Shown: piece after piece, positions 53,590 through 62,070 of the stretch
Position numbering within the stretch: the first letter of the stretch is position 1
How the letters are laid out: each line of letters starts with the position of its first letter
Assembly: GCF_001187785.1 (NCBI RefSeq)
Contig: NZ_CP012154.1
Coordinates: 490,501 to 554,500, forward strand
Reading direction: 5' to 3'
Length of the DNA stretch: 64,000 nucleotides
From: Wenzhouxiangella marina
GTDB taxonomy: Bacteria; Pseudomonadota; Gammaproteobacteria; Xanthomonadales; Wenzhouxiangellaceae
The notes under the pieces: model-generated
Told to the model about the DNA's origin: nothing
Seen by the model: the letters and a program-made list of their open reading frames with translations, nothing else
Database searches by the model: none
Translations under genes and position numbers: made by a program

Positions 53590-54300
53590 CTACCAGAAAT
53601 CCATCGTGGGCGGCGGCTCCGGCGGTGCCAAGGCCAGCAGCCACCAGCTGAAGAGTGCGATCAGCACGATCAGGACCAGGGCCAGCAGGGTGCGGGAGCC
53701 GGGAATCGACGCCGATTCCGGCACCTGATCGGCGGGCTTGCGGCCGGTGATCATGGCGCGAGTGAGGTCCTGACGCTTGTAGATCCGATAGAAGCCGATG
53801 GCGATCAGGTGCAGGGCGATCAGCGCGCCGATCGGCCAGGCCAGCTGATGGTGGATGCGGCTGGCGAAATCCGCCGTGGCCTCGCTGACGGCGACGAACC
53901 AGGGCCCTTCGTAGAGGATGTCGTCGCTGATGAACAGGCCGGTGCCGACCTGGACCGCAAGGATGACCAGCAGGGCCAGCACTGCGAGGGCGCCCAGCGG
54001 GTTGTGCCCGGCGCTCGCCGGTGCGTTTCGCTGGGGCAGGGTCTTCAGGTAGGCCAGCAGGCGCCTCGGTCCGGGTAGAAAGCTGGCGAAGCGGGCATGG
54101 CGCGGTCCGCAGAGGCCCCAGGCCAGGCGAAAGATCAGCAGGCCGACGGCGGCCTGGCCGAACCAGAGATGCCACTGGCGCCAGTCGAACCCGCCCCACT
54201 CACCGCTGATCCAGGCTCCGAGGATGCACAGGGCGAACAGCCAGTGCCAGAGTCGGAGCGGCCAGTCCCAGACCAGCCGCCCCTTGCCGTCCCTCGCCAT
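53590..54300 (-). CDS. Membrane cytochrome b (b561-type, Ni/Fe-hydrogenase cytochrome b-like)
   Basis: A 236-residue integral membrane cytochrome with four to five hydrophobic segments and paired histidines: WPLRLWHWLFALCILGAW, RQWHLWFGQAAVGLL and IHHQLAWPIGALIALHLIAIGFYRIY. These fit di-haem b coordination. It lies 14 bases downstream of a cytochrome c' gene on the same strand; such cytochrome b / cytochrome c' pairs are common in proteobacteria. It probably passes electrons between the quinone pool and the periplasmic partner. Direction and purpose are unknown. The C-terminus carries an extra hydrophobic segment and a Pro-rich tail. Confidence 0.88.
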   Translation of the reverse strand: MARDGKGRLVWDWPLRLWHWLFALCILGAWISGEWGGFDWRQWHLWFGQAAVGLLIFRLAWGLCGPRHARFASFLPGPRRLLAYLKTLPQRNAPASAGHNPLGALAVLALLVILAVQVGTGLFISDDILYEGPWFVAVSEATADFASRIHHQLAWPIGALIALHLIAIGFYRIYKRQDLTRAMITGRKPADQVPESASIPGSRTLLALVLIVLIALFSWWLLALAPPEPPPTMDFW

Positions 54301-54314
54301 CGTGTCGATGCCGC

Positions 54315-54779
54315 TCAGTCGTCGGCGCGGAAGTCGTCGTGGCAGCTGCCGCAGGTGCTGCCCAGGCCGCCGATGGCTTCACGCATCGCGTTTTCGTCAC
54401 CGCCGGCAGCGGCTTCAACGAGGCGGTTGCTGGCATCGATGGTGGCCTGGATCTTGGCGGCGAAGGCCTCGGGCTGCTCCCAGATCACGTCCAGGGCTTC
54501 GGTGCTCACCTCGTTGGCACGCGTGTCCGGGGCGAAGGCGTCGGGCAGCATGTTCGCCAGCGCGACCAGGCGCCCGGCATTGGTCTGGACCCGATCGACG
54601 TCGAAGTCCATGCGCCCTCGCGCCATCGCGCCCAGGGGGCCGATGTTCCAGCCCATCAGATGCAGCACCGACTGGCGGGTTTCCACCGCGCGCTCGGCCT
54701 GTTCCGGGGTCAGCTCGGCGCTGGCCAGGCTGGAGACGGCCAGCAAGGCGCTGGCGGCGAAGAGTCTGCATCGGGTCAT
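54315..54779 (-). CDS. Cytochrome c' (class II cytochrome c)
   Basis: A 154-residue periplasmic protein: signal peptide MTRCRLFAASALLAVSSLASA, then a four-helix bundle with the haem attachment site CGSCHDDFR close to the C-terminus. This is the position and context (CxxCHxxFR) diagnostic of cytochrome c'. Such proteins bind NO or CO and may protect against nitrosative stress. It forms a unit with the membrane cytochrome b. A MITE-like element ends 33 bases upstream of the start and may have replaced or separated the native promoter. Confidence 0.92.
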   Translation of the reverse strand: MTRCRLFAASALLAVSSLASAELTPEQAERAVETRQSVLHLMGWNIGPLGAMARGRMDFDVDRVQTNAGRLVALANMLPDAFAPDTRANEVSTEALDVIWEQPEAFAAKIQATIDASNRLVEAAAGGDENAMREAIGGLGSTCGSCHDDFRADD

Positions 54780-54812
54780 GATCGGGGTCTCCCATTGAAT
54801 TTCAGTCGGTGC

Positions 54813-55145
54813 TTACTAGTCCAACCGTAAGTATTGCCTTATTCAGCTTGTCTCTCAGCGCTCGTGGCAAGGCGTTGGCGCGAAGTGCGTAGCCGGGCCT
54901 ACGTTGAGCGCCAACAACGCAGTCCACGGGCGCTGAGAGGCAAGCCCTGCGGGGGCTGCGGACGAATCCGCCTGCAGCGCAGGTCGTAAGCAGGGTGCGG
55001 TTTGCGCAGCAAGAAGCGCCCTGCTGAAGACCGTAGCGCGTGTTAAAGTACCTCGACGTAGAATGGCTATGCCTTCGGTACTCTGCCTTGCAGGCGAATC
55101 CGTCCGGAGCCCTGAATGAGGCAATACTTACGGTTGGACTAGTAA
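54813..55145. mobile_element. MITE-like element with 34-bp terminal inverted repeats
   Basis: The ends 54813-54846 and 55112-55145 are reverse complements over 34 bases with one mismatch (outermost 20: TTACTAGTCCAACCGTAAGT). The 333-bp interior has no transposase. It contains a strong hairpin whose 22-base arms (54846-54867 and 54924-54945) differ at two positions, with further nested stems, and a second GCAGGG/CCCTGC stem. A TA target duplication is possible, but the palindromic ends make it ambiguous. It lies between divergent cytochrome c' and lipase genes. Short open frames inside are probably fortuitous. Confidence 0.85.
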
Positions 55146-55401
55146 TACCACGGTCACCGCGACTTCTGCGTGACCGCCCGGTTTTCGTTCTTCCGGCATC
55201 GGCTTCGGATGATACTAATGCTTCTGGTTGCATTGGTATGCGGATTTCCCGGCGCCGACCGCGGTTTTTCCCGCGCTCCGGCATTGCTCCGATCGTCGCT
55301 CCGCTCGATGCGGCAGCGAAGGTGGACCTGTCCCTTGGTCCAATGGTGCTTCCGGCCCACATCCTTCAGGGTCGAGCGACATCCCTCGACAGGAGCGCCC
55401 C
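55146..55401. other. Intergenic region between the MITE-like element and lipase
   Basis: Together with the element this makes about 620 bases without a gene. An inverted repeat CGGTCAC-n12-GTGACCG lies at 55151-55176, directly beside the element. A GATACT hexamer near 55211 could be a -10 for the lipase, but no -35 is visible. Nothing else is recognised. Confidence 0.4.
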
Positions 55402-56091
55402 ATGCAACGTTTCCCGATCGCTCTCGCAAGCCTGATCCTGCTCATCGCCAGTGCACCGCTGCTGGCCTGTCAGGACGCCGTGGTGCTGGTCCATGGCAAC
55501 ACCGGATCGCCTTCGGACTGGAACAATACCTACTCGGAGCTCCGTGCTCGCGGCGTGCCGGCGGGCGCGATCTTCCGGCCGGCCTGGGGCAGCGCCTGCG
55601 CCGCCTGCAACGATCACAACGGCTCGGAAGAGTGGCCCGTGGTCAATGCCCTGGCCGATGCCCTGACCGCCTCCTGCACCGGCCGCATCGACGTGATCGG
55701 GCACTCCATGGGTGCGACCCTGGCGGCCAAGCAGATCGCCGACTACGGCATCGACGGCTACGTCGATACCTTCGTGGGTATTGCCGGTGCTTTCCGTGGC
55801 CTGTGGAGCTGCGGCCGCTACCCCTGGAACGTCTGGAATTCCACCTGCGGCTATTGGGGCCTGTCCGTCAACTCACCGTTTCTGAATGCCCTCGACGGTG
55901 AGCCCCTGGGCAGACGGGTCTACTCGATCAAGAGCTGGATCGATCAGGTCGTCTGCGCCACCGGCACCTGCACCGTCGGCGGCATCCACAGCTCGCAGAT
56001 CAGCGGCGAGACCGCCAGCTACAGCGTCAGCACGGGCCACTTCGGCCTGCAGCAGAACACCGCCCCACTGCAGGCCGATCTGATCGACTGA
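55402..56091 (+). CDS. Secreted lipase (class 2 / LipA-EstA type alpha/beta hydrolase)
   Basis: A 229-residue exported lipase. Signal peptide: MQRFPIALASLILLIASAPLLA. The oxyanion-hole region is VVLVHGNTGSPSDW. The nucleophile is Ser102 in VIGHSMGATLA, a standard GHSMG elbow. A C-terminal TGHFGL histidine is the probable catalytic base. Six to eight cysteines (SACAACN, CGRYPWNVWNSTCGYW, VCATGTCTVGG) suggest disulfide stabilisation. An AGGAG ribosome-binding site precedes the ATG; the frame extends upstream without an export signal. It is followed by a terminator-like hairpin and is a separate transcription unit. Confidence 0.87.
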   Translation: MQRFPIALASLILLIASAPLLACQDAVVLVHGNTGSPSDWNNTYSELRARGVPAGAIFRPAWGSACAACNDHNGSEEWPVVNALADALTASCTGRIDVIGHSMGATLAAKQIADYGIDGYVDTFVGIAGAFRGLWSCGRYPWNVWNSTCGYWGLSVNSPFLNALDGEPLGRRVYSIKSWIDQVVCATGTCTVGGIHSSQISGETASYSVSTGHFGLQQNTAPLQADLID

Positions 56092-56127
56092 AGAGACGCG
56101 AAGAACGGCTTTCCAGCCGTGAATGCC

Positions 56128-56161
56128 GGCGCCCGATCCATCGAGCTCGGGCGCCGCTTTC
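56128..56161 (+). terminator. Probable terminator of the lipase gene
   Basis: A 9-bp GC-rich stem GGCGCCCGA / TCGGGCGCC with a 10-base loop is followed by GCTTTCT. The T-run is weak, so efficiency is uncertain. It abuts the end of the convergent gene and may serve both. Confidence 0.55.
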
Positions 56162-58315
56162 TCAGGGCCGGCACTGCGCGGGCAGGGCCGTGTCTTCGAT
56201 GCTGGTGCTGGCGCAGCGCCAGCGGACCACCATGCCGTTCTGCAGCACGGGCACCAGTTCCAGGCTGGCGTTGTCGCCGAAGCCGGCTTCGGGTCCGAGC
56301 TGGATGACCAGGCGCAGGAGGCGGGCGTTGTAGTCGATGCGGCGAACGGGCCCGCTGTCGAACACCTGGCTGAAGGACGCGGCTTCTTCCTCGTTGGGCA
56401 GGCGACCTTCACTGACATAGAACTCCGCAATGGCCAGCTTGGCGCTGGCGGCCATGTTCAGGAATTCCGAGCTCATCGCCCGCTTCGTGTAGTCCTGGTA
56501 GGCCGGGATGGCGATCGCGGCCAGCATGCCGGCCACGGCGATGCCCGCCATACCGCCACCACCGCTGTAGAACAGATCCCCCGGGTGATTCTCGAAGGCC
56601 AGGCCCAGTTCGATGGTCTGCTCCGTGTAGCTCAGCTCCAGACCTACCGTGCCCGCGTCGGCCAGTTCGAGGCTGCGTGCGCTGGGAAAGGGTGAGAGAT
56701 CGACCTGGGTGTCGAGCATGTCACCCAGGGCCTGCAGGGTCGACAGGTAGGCGTAGTAGTTGCGCTGCGGGGCGCCGTCGGCCCGCACGGCGCCGAACAG
56801 CGTGGCCTGGCCGGGGTTCAGGCCGGCCCGCGCCAGCCAGTCCCCGACCGACGTGTCACCCGGGTAGGCGAGCCGATCGTGCAGGATCTGTGGCACGTTG
56901 GCCAGGATCCGCCGGCCATCCTCTTCCAGCCAGTAGACGTGGGTCCCGATCGCCATCAGGCGCTGGACGATCCACTGGCCGGCCTGCTGGCCCGGATCCT
57001 GCGCCTCGGGCAGATCGATCGGCAGGCTCATGCCGGGAATCGAAAGGCGATGGACCGCCTGGCCCCGATGCGTCTGCGCGTCCCGGACGATGTCGAACTT
57101 CGTGGCCAATCGATCGAGCAGCGCGCCCCAGGCGTCGGCTCGTGCGGGCTCGTGGACCAGGTAGCCACCGTTGGCGTCGTTGAGCAGCAGCCAGCGCCCG
57201 GCCAGGGCGTCGATCCAGTCGGCCAGTCGGGCACCGCTGAGCTCCATCAGCTTCTGATCGATCTCGGCTCGATTCGACTCCGCATCCGGGTCGAGCGCCT
57301 GCCAGGTCCGCTCCACCCAGGCGCTGTCCGGCAGCAGCAGGCCGGCCGCATAGTCGGGTTCGCCGTTCGCCTCGAAATCACTGGTGCCGGGCTCGGGCAG
57401 GCCGAACTGCCACAGGGGGCCGCCCTCGCCGCGGGCGATCAGGCTCAGGCGAGCCTTGCCATTGCTGCTGCCGTAGCCGTAGGCCAGTTCGTCGGTGGCG
57501 AGCAGGCCAAGGTCGCGAATCTCGGCGGCCTGTTCGGGCGGCAGGCTCTGTTCCAGCACCGGGGCCAGGCGCTCGCCGTCGGCCCAGACCATCAGGCCGA
57601 AGCCGCTGGCGTCGATGCGCTCGTGCATCTGGCGGAGCCGTGAGTCTCCGGCGCCGTCCCATTCCAGAGACTCGAGATAGGACTCGACCTGGGCCGACAT
57701 GCCGCCCACCAGTCGAACGCGCTGGGTCTCGGCGTCGAAACCGTAGAAGATCGGAAACAGGCCAGCCAGCAGTTGCCCGGGTTCCTCATCCGTGGCGGGC
57801 TCGAGGATCCTGAGCACGCCCTCGCTGCCCGTGAGGTTGGTCAGCAGGGTGTTGAATTCTTCGGTCGAGGTCAGATCGAGGCGGGCTTCGATGACCAGAT
57901 CGGCCTCCAGGGGCTGCGGCCCGTCGCCGACCATGGCGATCTCCAGCGGCGAGGCCAGGGTGTCGAGGATCAGGGTCATGGCGGGGGCGAGGGCGCCGAA
58001 TTCGATCGCCATCGCTTCGGGCACGCGATGCTGCAGCTGCTCGACGACCGCGCGGTTCGCCTCGCTGCCCAGTGCGGGTGCCAGGGCGCCGGGCTTGGGC
58101 GCGCTGATCAGTCCCCAGAGGCTGGGAATGCGGATGTAGGCCAGGGTGGTCTCCGGCAACACGTCGATCAGGCGGGCGCGATCGGCCAGAGCCTCGTCCC
58201 AGGCGCTGTCGGCGACCGGTGGGTTCGAGGTGGACGCGGGCTCGTCCTGCGAACAGGCGATCAGAATCAGGCTGGCGGCCAGCGTGCAGGACAGTGCGAA
58301 GTGACGGAATCCCAT
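56162..58315 (-). CDS. Lipoprotein with internal type IV pilin-like segment
   Basis: A 717-residue protein of unusual design. The N-terminus MGFRHFALSCTLAASLILIAC is a lipoprotein signal (lipidated Cys21). Residues about 30-570 form a large domain starting LIDVLPETTLAYIRIPSLWG, resembling DUF3352-type periplasmic proteins (tentative). After a GGGG linker at about residue 585 comes a membrane-like helix, MAGIAVAGMLAAIAIPAYQDY, then TKRAMSSEFLNMAASAKLAIAEFY. This closely matches the N-terminal helix of type IV major pilins but lacks the leader peptidase site. The remaining 100 residues resemble a small pilin head with a C-terminal cysteine pair. Function unknown. Confidence 0.78.
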   Translation of the reverse strand: MGFRHFALSCTLAASLILIACSQDEPASTSNPPVADSAWDEALADRARLIDVLPETTLAYIRIPSLWGLISAPKPGALAPALGSEANRAVVEQLQHRVPEAMAIEFGALAPAMTLILDTLASPLEIAMVGDGPQPLEADLVIEARLDLTSTEEFNTLLTNLTGSEGVLRILEPATDEEPGQLLAGLFPIFYGFDAETQRVRLVGGMSAQVESYLESLEWDGAGDSRLRQMHERIDASGFGLMVWADGERLAPVLEQSLPPEQAAEIRDLGLLATDELAYGYGSSNGKARLSLIARGEGGPLWQFGLPEPGTSDFEANGEPDYAAGLLLPDSAWVERTWQALDPDAESNRAEIDQKLMELSGARLADWIDALAGRWLLLNDANGGYLVHEPARADAWGALLDRLATKFDIVRDAQTHRGQAVHRLSIPGMSLPIDLPEAQDPGQQAGQWIVQRLMAIGTHVYWLEEDGRRILANVPQILHDRLAYPGDTSVGDWLARAGLNPGQATLFGAVRADGAPQRNYYAYLSTLQALGDMLDTQVDLSPFPSARSLELADAGTVGLELSYTEQTIELGLAFENHPGDLFYSGGGGMAGIAVAGMLAAIAIPAYQDYTKRAMSSEFLNMAASAKLAIAEFYVSEGRLPNEEEAASFSQVFDSGPVRRIDYNARLLRLVIQLGPEAGFGDNASLELVPVLQNGMVVRWRCASTSIEDTALPAQCRP

Positions 58316-58435
58316 GATGCTCCCTTCCCGTTCAAGGCTTTTGAAGGGGGCCAGTATAGGTCAGGGGATCGGCGGCCAATCAGCCGGAAGATGAACGTCC
58401 CTTTTCGTGCCGGCGCGCTACTGGCGGCCGGGGCT

Positions 58436-59146
58436 TCAGCGGCCGATCAGTGCCTTGACCACTTCATCGGCGATCTCGCCGCAGCTGGCTTCGGATGGAT
58501 GGTAGCCGTCCGGGGCGAACTGATCGGGCCGGAATTCCCCGACGAAGCGCACGTACACCGCATGATCGAGCCCGGCAAGCAAGGCATGTGCCGCCTCGTC
58601 GTAGGCGCGTGCGCGGAGGCCGAACAGGGCGCGGAGCGGTTGCGGCAGGCGGGGAAAGCAGTGCATGGGCGGAATTCCGAGCACGGCGATGCGTGCGTCG
58701 GGTGAATGCGCATGCAGACGATCGACCAGCGTGCCCAGCACGGTCTTCCAGTGGGTCAGGGACTTCAGGCCCGTGATGTCGTTGACGCCGGCCGAGATGA
58801 GGATGTAATCGGCGGGCGTCTCGGGCAGGCGCGGGAGCAGGCGTGCGAGGATCTGACCGGTCGTGGCGCCGGTCTCGCCCAAGGCGTCCCACTCCAGCCC
58901 GGTTTCCATGGCGGCAGCCAGCCGGCTGGCCGTGTGGCCCACGCAGGCCCGCTCCAGGCTGGAACAGCCCACGCCGGCGATGATCGAGTCGCCGATGGCG
59001 ATGAATCGGCGCGGCGTCGGTCCCTCGATCCGCCCGCGAGGCTCGCCGGCCGCATCCTCGAAGCGCCGGGCGCGGCTGCGCACCCACAGGGCCTGGGGCA
59101 GGGTCAGGGCAAATCCGCCCCAGAACAGCAGACTGCTCGTGCGCAC
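58436..59146 (-). CDS. SGNH/GDSL-family esterase
   Basis: A 236-residue hydrolase with the four SGNH blocks: FIAIGDSIIAGVG (Ser nucleophile), GETGATTGQI (Gly), ISAGVNDITG (Asn) and PDGYHPSE (Asp-x-x-His). The N-terminus has one hydrophobic stretch (LLFWGGFALTLPQALWV), probably a membrane anchor rather than a cleaved signal. Family members are lipases, lysophospholipases or acyl-ester hydrolases; the substrate here cannot be told. It lies 10 bases downstream of the quinone reductase gene and is probably co-transcribed with it. Confidence 0.87.
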   Translation of the reverse strand: MRTSSLLFWGGFALTLPQALWVRSRARRFEDAAGEPRGRIEGPTPRRFIAIGDSIIAGVGCSSLERACVGHTASRLAAAMETGLEWDALGETGATTGQILARLLPRLPETPADYILISAGVNDITGLKSLTHWKTVLGTLVDRLHAHSPDARIAVLGIPPMHCFPRLPQPLRALFGLRARAYDEAAHALLAGLDHAVYVRFVGEFRPDQFAPDGYHPSEASCGEIADEVVKALIGR

Positions 59147-59156
59147 GTCGATCGAC

Positions 59157-60194
59157 TCAATCCTGCGGCGGGATCAGCGCCAGCTTGCCCACGGTCTTGC
59201 CGGACTCGATTCGGCGCTGGGCCTCGGCGGCTTGCTCGAGGGGGAAGGTCTCGACGGGCAGGGGCTGGAGCTCGCCACTGGCGAAACGGTCCAGCAGCCA
59301 GTCCATGCCGGCCTGCATGGTCGGCGCATGGGCCTGGAGGAAACTCAGATTGGCGGCCAGCACGCTCCTGTTGGACTGGGTCATGTCGAGGGGGTTGAAG
59401 CGCGGGGTCTTCAGCCAGTCCAGAGCCAGTCTGAACCAGTTCAGGCGACCGTCCCTGGGCAGCATGCTGGCAAAGCCGAAGATCACCAGGCGGCCCGTGG
59501 GCGCCAGATGGGCATAGCTCTGCTTCAGGGTCGACACGCCGTTGGCATCGAAGATGGTCTGGAAGCCGTCGGGCGCCAGCTGCTCGGCGCGAGCCCAGAG
59601 GTCTTCCGTGGACTTGTCGATGACCGCGTCGGCGCCCATCGCCAGGGCCGTGTCGATCTTGTGGCCTCCGCCGACCACGCCGATGGCGCGGACGCCGGCC
59701 AGGCGGGCCAGCTGCAGCAGGGCCGAGCCGACCCCGCCGGCGGCCGAGTGTACGAGCCAGGTCTCGCCCGGCTCCGGATGGACCTGCCGGTGCACCATCC
59801 ACCAGGCGGTGAGAAAGACCGTCGGCAGGGTGGCGGCCTGGGCGAAGTCCAGATTGTCCGGTTTGGCGAAGACGCCTGCGGCGGGCAGCTTGAGATGGCT
59901 GGCGTAGCCATTGAACAGGGTCAGGCCGATCACCTCGTCGCCCGGCCTCCAGCGACCGACGTCAGGTCCGACCTGCTCGACGACGCCGGCGACTTCGAAG
60001 CCCGGCGTGATCGGGTAGCCGTGCAGTTTCTTCGCCGAGGCATACAGGCCCATGCGGATGATGCCGTCGGCGTAGTTCAGGCCGCAGGCCCGGACCTTGA
60101 TCAGGACCTCGTCGGGCCCCGGCGCTGGCGTCGGCGCCTCACGCAGCTGCAGCGCCTCATAGCCGCCAGGTTGGTCGATCACGATGTGCTGCAT
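59157..60194 (-). CDS. Zinc-free medium-chain dehydrogenase, quinone oxidoreductase-like
   Basis: A 345-residue MDR-superfamily oxidoreductase. The GroES-like N-terminal part contains CGLNYADGIIRMGLY and GFEVAGVVEQVG. The NADPH-binding Rossmann domain has HSAAGGVGSALLQLA. The zinc-binding cysteines of alcohol dehydrogenases are absent, which fits quinone reductases or the VAT-1-like branch. The C-terminus ends ERIESGKTVGKLAL-like (RRIESGKTVGKLALI). The ATG at 60194 is the first natural start (MQHIVIDQPGG); the upstream frame runs into repeat DNA. The substrate is unassigned. Confidence 0.88.
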   Translation of the reverse strand: MQHIVIDQPGGYEALQLREAPTPAPGPDEVLIKVRACGLNYADGIIRMGLYASAKKLHGYPITPGFEVAGVVEQVGPDVGRWRPGDEVIGLTLFNGYASHLKLPAAGVFAKPDNLDFAQAATLPTVFLTAWWMVHRQVHPEPGETWLVHSAAGGVGSALLQLARLAGVRAIGVVGGGHKIDTALAMGADAVIDKSTEDLWARAEQLAPDGFQTIFDANGVSTLKQSYAHLAPTGRLVIFGFASMLPRDGRLNWFRLALDWLKTPRFNPLDMTQSNRSVLAANLSFLQAHAPTMQAGMDWLLDRFASGELQPLPVETFPLEQAAEAQRRIESGKTVGKLALIPPQD

Positions 60195-60237
60195 TGCTTG
60201 GTTTCCCTTCGGATCAAGAGTTGTCTCGACCTTGTGC

Positions 60238-60345
60238 AAAGGATCAACACGAAGGACACGAAGCATGGCACGAAGGGCACGAAGGAAAAAGTTCTTTAGG
60301 CTCCTCTTCGTGTGCTTCGTGCCTCCTTCGTGACCTTCGTGTTCA
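60238..60345. repeat. CACGAAGG-type palindromic repeat, copy 2
   Basis: Four CACGAAG/CACGAAGG units at 60241-60288, a GAAAAAG centre, then four complementary CTTCGTG units up to 60345. The sequence can fold into a long imperfect hairpin. The same unit set, shorter, lies at 20-115 near the other end of the window. The intergenic stretch 60195-60377 holds only this repeat. It separates the quinone reductase start from the end of the upstream serine hydrolase gene. Confidence 0.75.
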
Positions 60346-60377
60346 AGGCTTTTCGCTCCTTGATTGGCCCCGAGTGC

Positions 60378-61538
60378 TCAAGCGGCGTCCTGGCATTCGT
60401 TGATGGTCGTGCGGGCGTCGAGGATGGCTTCGATGACCTGGCGCTGATCCGGGATCCAGCGCAGCACCACGACCAGGTCGTTGCATTCGTCGATGTAGAT
60501 GAAGTTGCCGCCGAAGCCCGCCGCCCAGTAGGCGGAAGCCGGAGCGCCGGGAATCGCTTCGCGATTGGTGTTCAGCCACCACAGGTAGCCGTAGTCGGGG
60601 CGCGCCGGCGTCGGCGTGCGCATGGCATCGAACCAGTCGTCCTCGATCAGGCGCTGCTCGCCCCAGACGCCGCGCTGAAGCATCAGCAGGCCGAAGCGGG
60701 CGTGGTCGGCGGTGGAGATGAACAGGCCGCCGCCGAAGTGCCCGCCGCCGGAGACGGATTGCATGCGCAGCCCGTCGAGCTCGATCCAGGAATTGCGGTA
60801 CCCGTGCCAGCGCCAGGTCGAGGACGCGCCGATCGGGTCCATGATCCGGGTTCGGAGCACGACGGGCAGGGGCTGGCGGAACACCTGCATCAGGCTGTAG
60901 GCGAGGAGATTGACCCGAACGTCGTTGTACTTGAAGAAGCTGCCGGGCTCGTGCATCTCGCGGTTCGGCCACTGGGCGGGGTCGTCACCGACGGGGCGAT
61001 CGGCCCAGTCATGAACTTCCCAGAGCGTGCCTGACCAGTCCGAGGTCTGGTGCAGAAGATGGCGCCAGCTGATCTTCGAATTGTGCTCGTTGTCGAACTC
61101 GCCAGTGTGCACATAGCGCTGGACCGGGTCATCGAGGGATTCGATCAGACCGTCCTGCAGCGCCAGGGCGACGAGGGTGGCCAGGTAGCTCTTGACCACG
61201 CTGAAGGTCATGTCGACGCGGTGGATGTCGCCCCATTGGGCCACCACGCGGCCACCGCTCAGAATCATGCCGCTGTCGCCGACCCGGTCCCGCGTGGGGC
61301 CGAGGACGCGATAGTTCGGCTCGCGGGGCGTGTAGGTGTCCAGCAGGTGCTGATGCATGGCGGTGGGCTCCAGCACCGCCTCGGATCGGGCCAGGGCCAC
61401 GGCCTCGGCCAGGCGCTCAGGGTCGAAGCCGGCGGCCTCCGGCGTGGCGGTCGGCCAGTCGAAGCGCTCCGGCACGGGCTGTGCCGTCGCCGCGCTGGCC
61501 AGCAGCAGGGCGAGAACGGGAAGGATGCGAATCATCAT
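60378..61538 (-). CDS. Exported serine hydrolase, beta-lactamase class C family
   Basis: A 386-residue exported protein. Signal peptide: MMIRILPVLALLLASAATAQ. The class C / DD-peptidase fold motifs are visible: SVVK (SxxK, catalytic Ser) in MTFSVVKSYLATL, a YND in FFKYNDVRVN in the YxN position, and a late GFGGNFIYI replacing the KTG triad. Such proteins are usually esterases or peptidases; resistance to beta-lactams should not be assumed. A GGAG ribosome-binding site precedes the ATG at 61538. It lies 14 bases after the small upstream gene, so the two are probably co-transcribed. Confidence 0.86.
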   Translation of the reverse strand: MMIRILPVLALLLASAATAQPVPERFDWPTATPEAAGFDPERLAEAVALARSEAVLEPTAMHQHLLDTYTPREPNYRVLGPTRDRVGDSGMILSGGRVVAQWGDIHRVDMTFSVVKSYLATLVALALQDGLIESLDDPVQRYVHTGEFDNEHNSKISWRHLLHQTSDWSGTLWEVHDWADRPVGDDPAQWPNREMHEPGSFFKYNDVRVNLLAYSLMQVFRQPLPVVLRTRIMDPIGASSTWRWHGYRNSWIELDGLRMQSVSGGGHFGGGLFISTADHARFGLLMLQRGVWGEQRLIEDDWFDAMRTPTPARPDYGYLWWLNTNREAIPGAPASAYWAAGFGGNFIYIDECNDLVVVLRWIPDQRQVIEAILDARTTINECQDAA

Positions 61539-61552
61539 GAAGCTCCGGGGAT

Positions 61553-61900
61553 TCAATGCAGGTCGCTGCGTGAATCGGAAGGACGGGAAGCGTGTTCGGC
61601 GCGCCAGTTCGCGTCCAGCGCGCGGTCGGTCAGATCCCGGGCCAGGCGCGCCAGCATGTCGGGGTCGCCCGGGATGCTGCGCGTGCGAACGGCCAGGGTC
61701 ATGGCCAGGGCCTGGAGCAGGTCGCCGTTGCTGATCGGGCCGACCTGAGCGATCTCACGGTCGAGCGTCGCCAGTACCACGCCCATCAGATTGGCCACAT
61801 TGACCGCCGATTCGGTCTCGGCATGCAGCGGAAAATCGAACTCCAGAGTCTGACCACCCGCGGTGGTGGCCTTGTAGGGAAGATGCTTGGACACGATCAA
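61553..61900 (-). CDS. Small conserved-looking protein of unknown function
   Basis: I do not recognise this 115-residue protein. It begins (M)IVSKHLPYKATTAGGQTLEF, with mixed strand and helix character, and ends in a hydrophilic, serine- and arginine-rich tail. No signal peptide or membrane segment is seen, so it is probably cytosolic. The start is uncertain: TTG at 61900 or the in-frame GTG at 61894. It directly precedes the serine hydrolase gene. The 170 bases upstream, between this start and the valS stop, contain no gene. Confidence 0.55.
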   Translation of the reverse strand: MIVSKHLPYKATTAGGQTLEFDFPLHAETESAVNVANLMGVVLATLDREIAQVGPISNGDLLQALAMTLAVRTRSIPGDPDMLARLARDLTDRALDANWRAEHASRPSDSRSDLH

Positions 61901-62070
61901 CTCGAAATACAGGACCAGCGCCGATCATAGCCCACCCCCATCAACACCCGATCCCTACACTCCAGGACCTGCTACACCATCCGTCATCCCGGGCTTGAGA
62001 AGCCAGTGCTGAACTTGATTCAGTAGGACCTAGCGGCTTAAGTGCCCGATCGAAGCCACTGGCCCCCGGG

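Noticed and set aside
54855-55124. Small open frame inside the MITE-like element
   Set aside because: It translates hairpin DNA. No known motif, and the frame follows the inverted-repeat structure.
60378-61538. Annotation as an antibiotic-resistance beta-lactamase
   Set aside because: The KTG-type motif is replaced and related exported serine hydrolases are mostly esterases or peptidases.
61901-62070. Possible repeat or RNA in the gap before valS
   Set aside because: Short partial inverted repeats only (for example CTGAACTTGATTCAG), with no strong structure and no match I can name.
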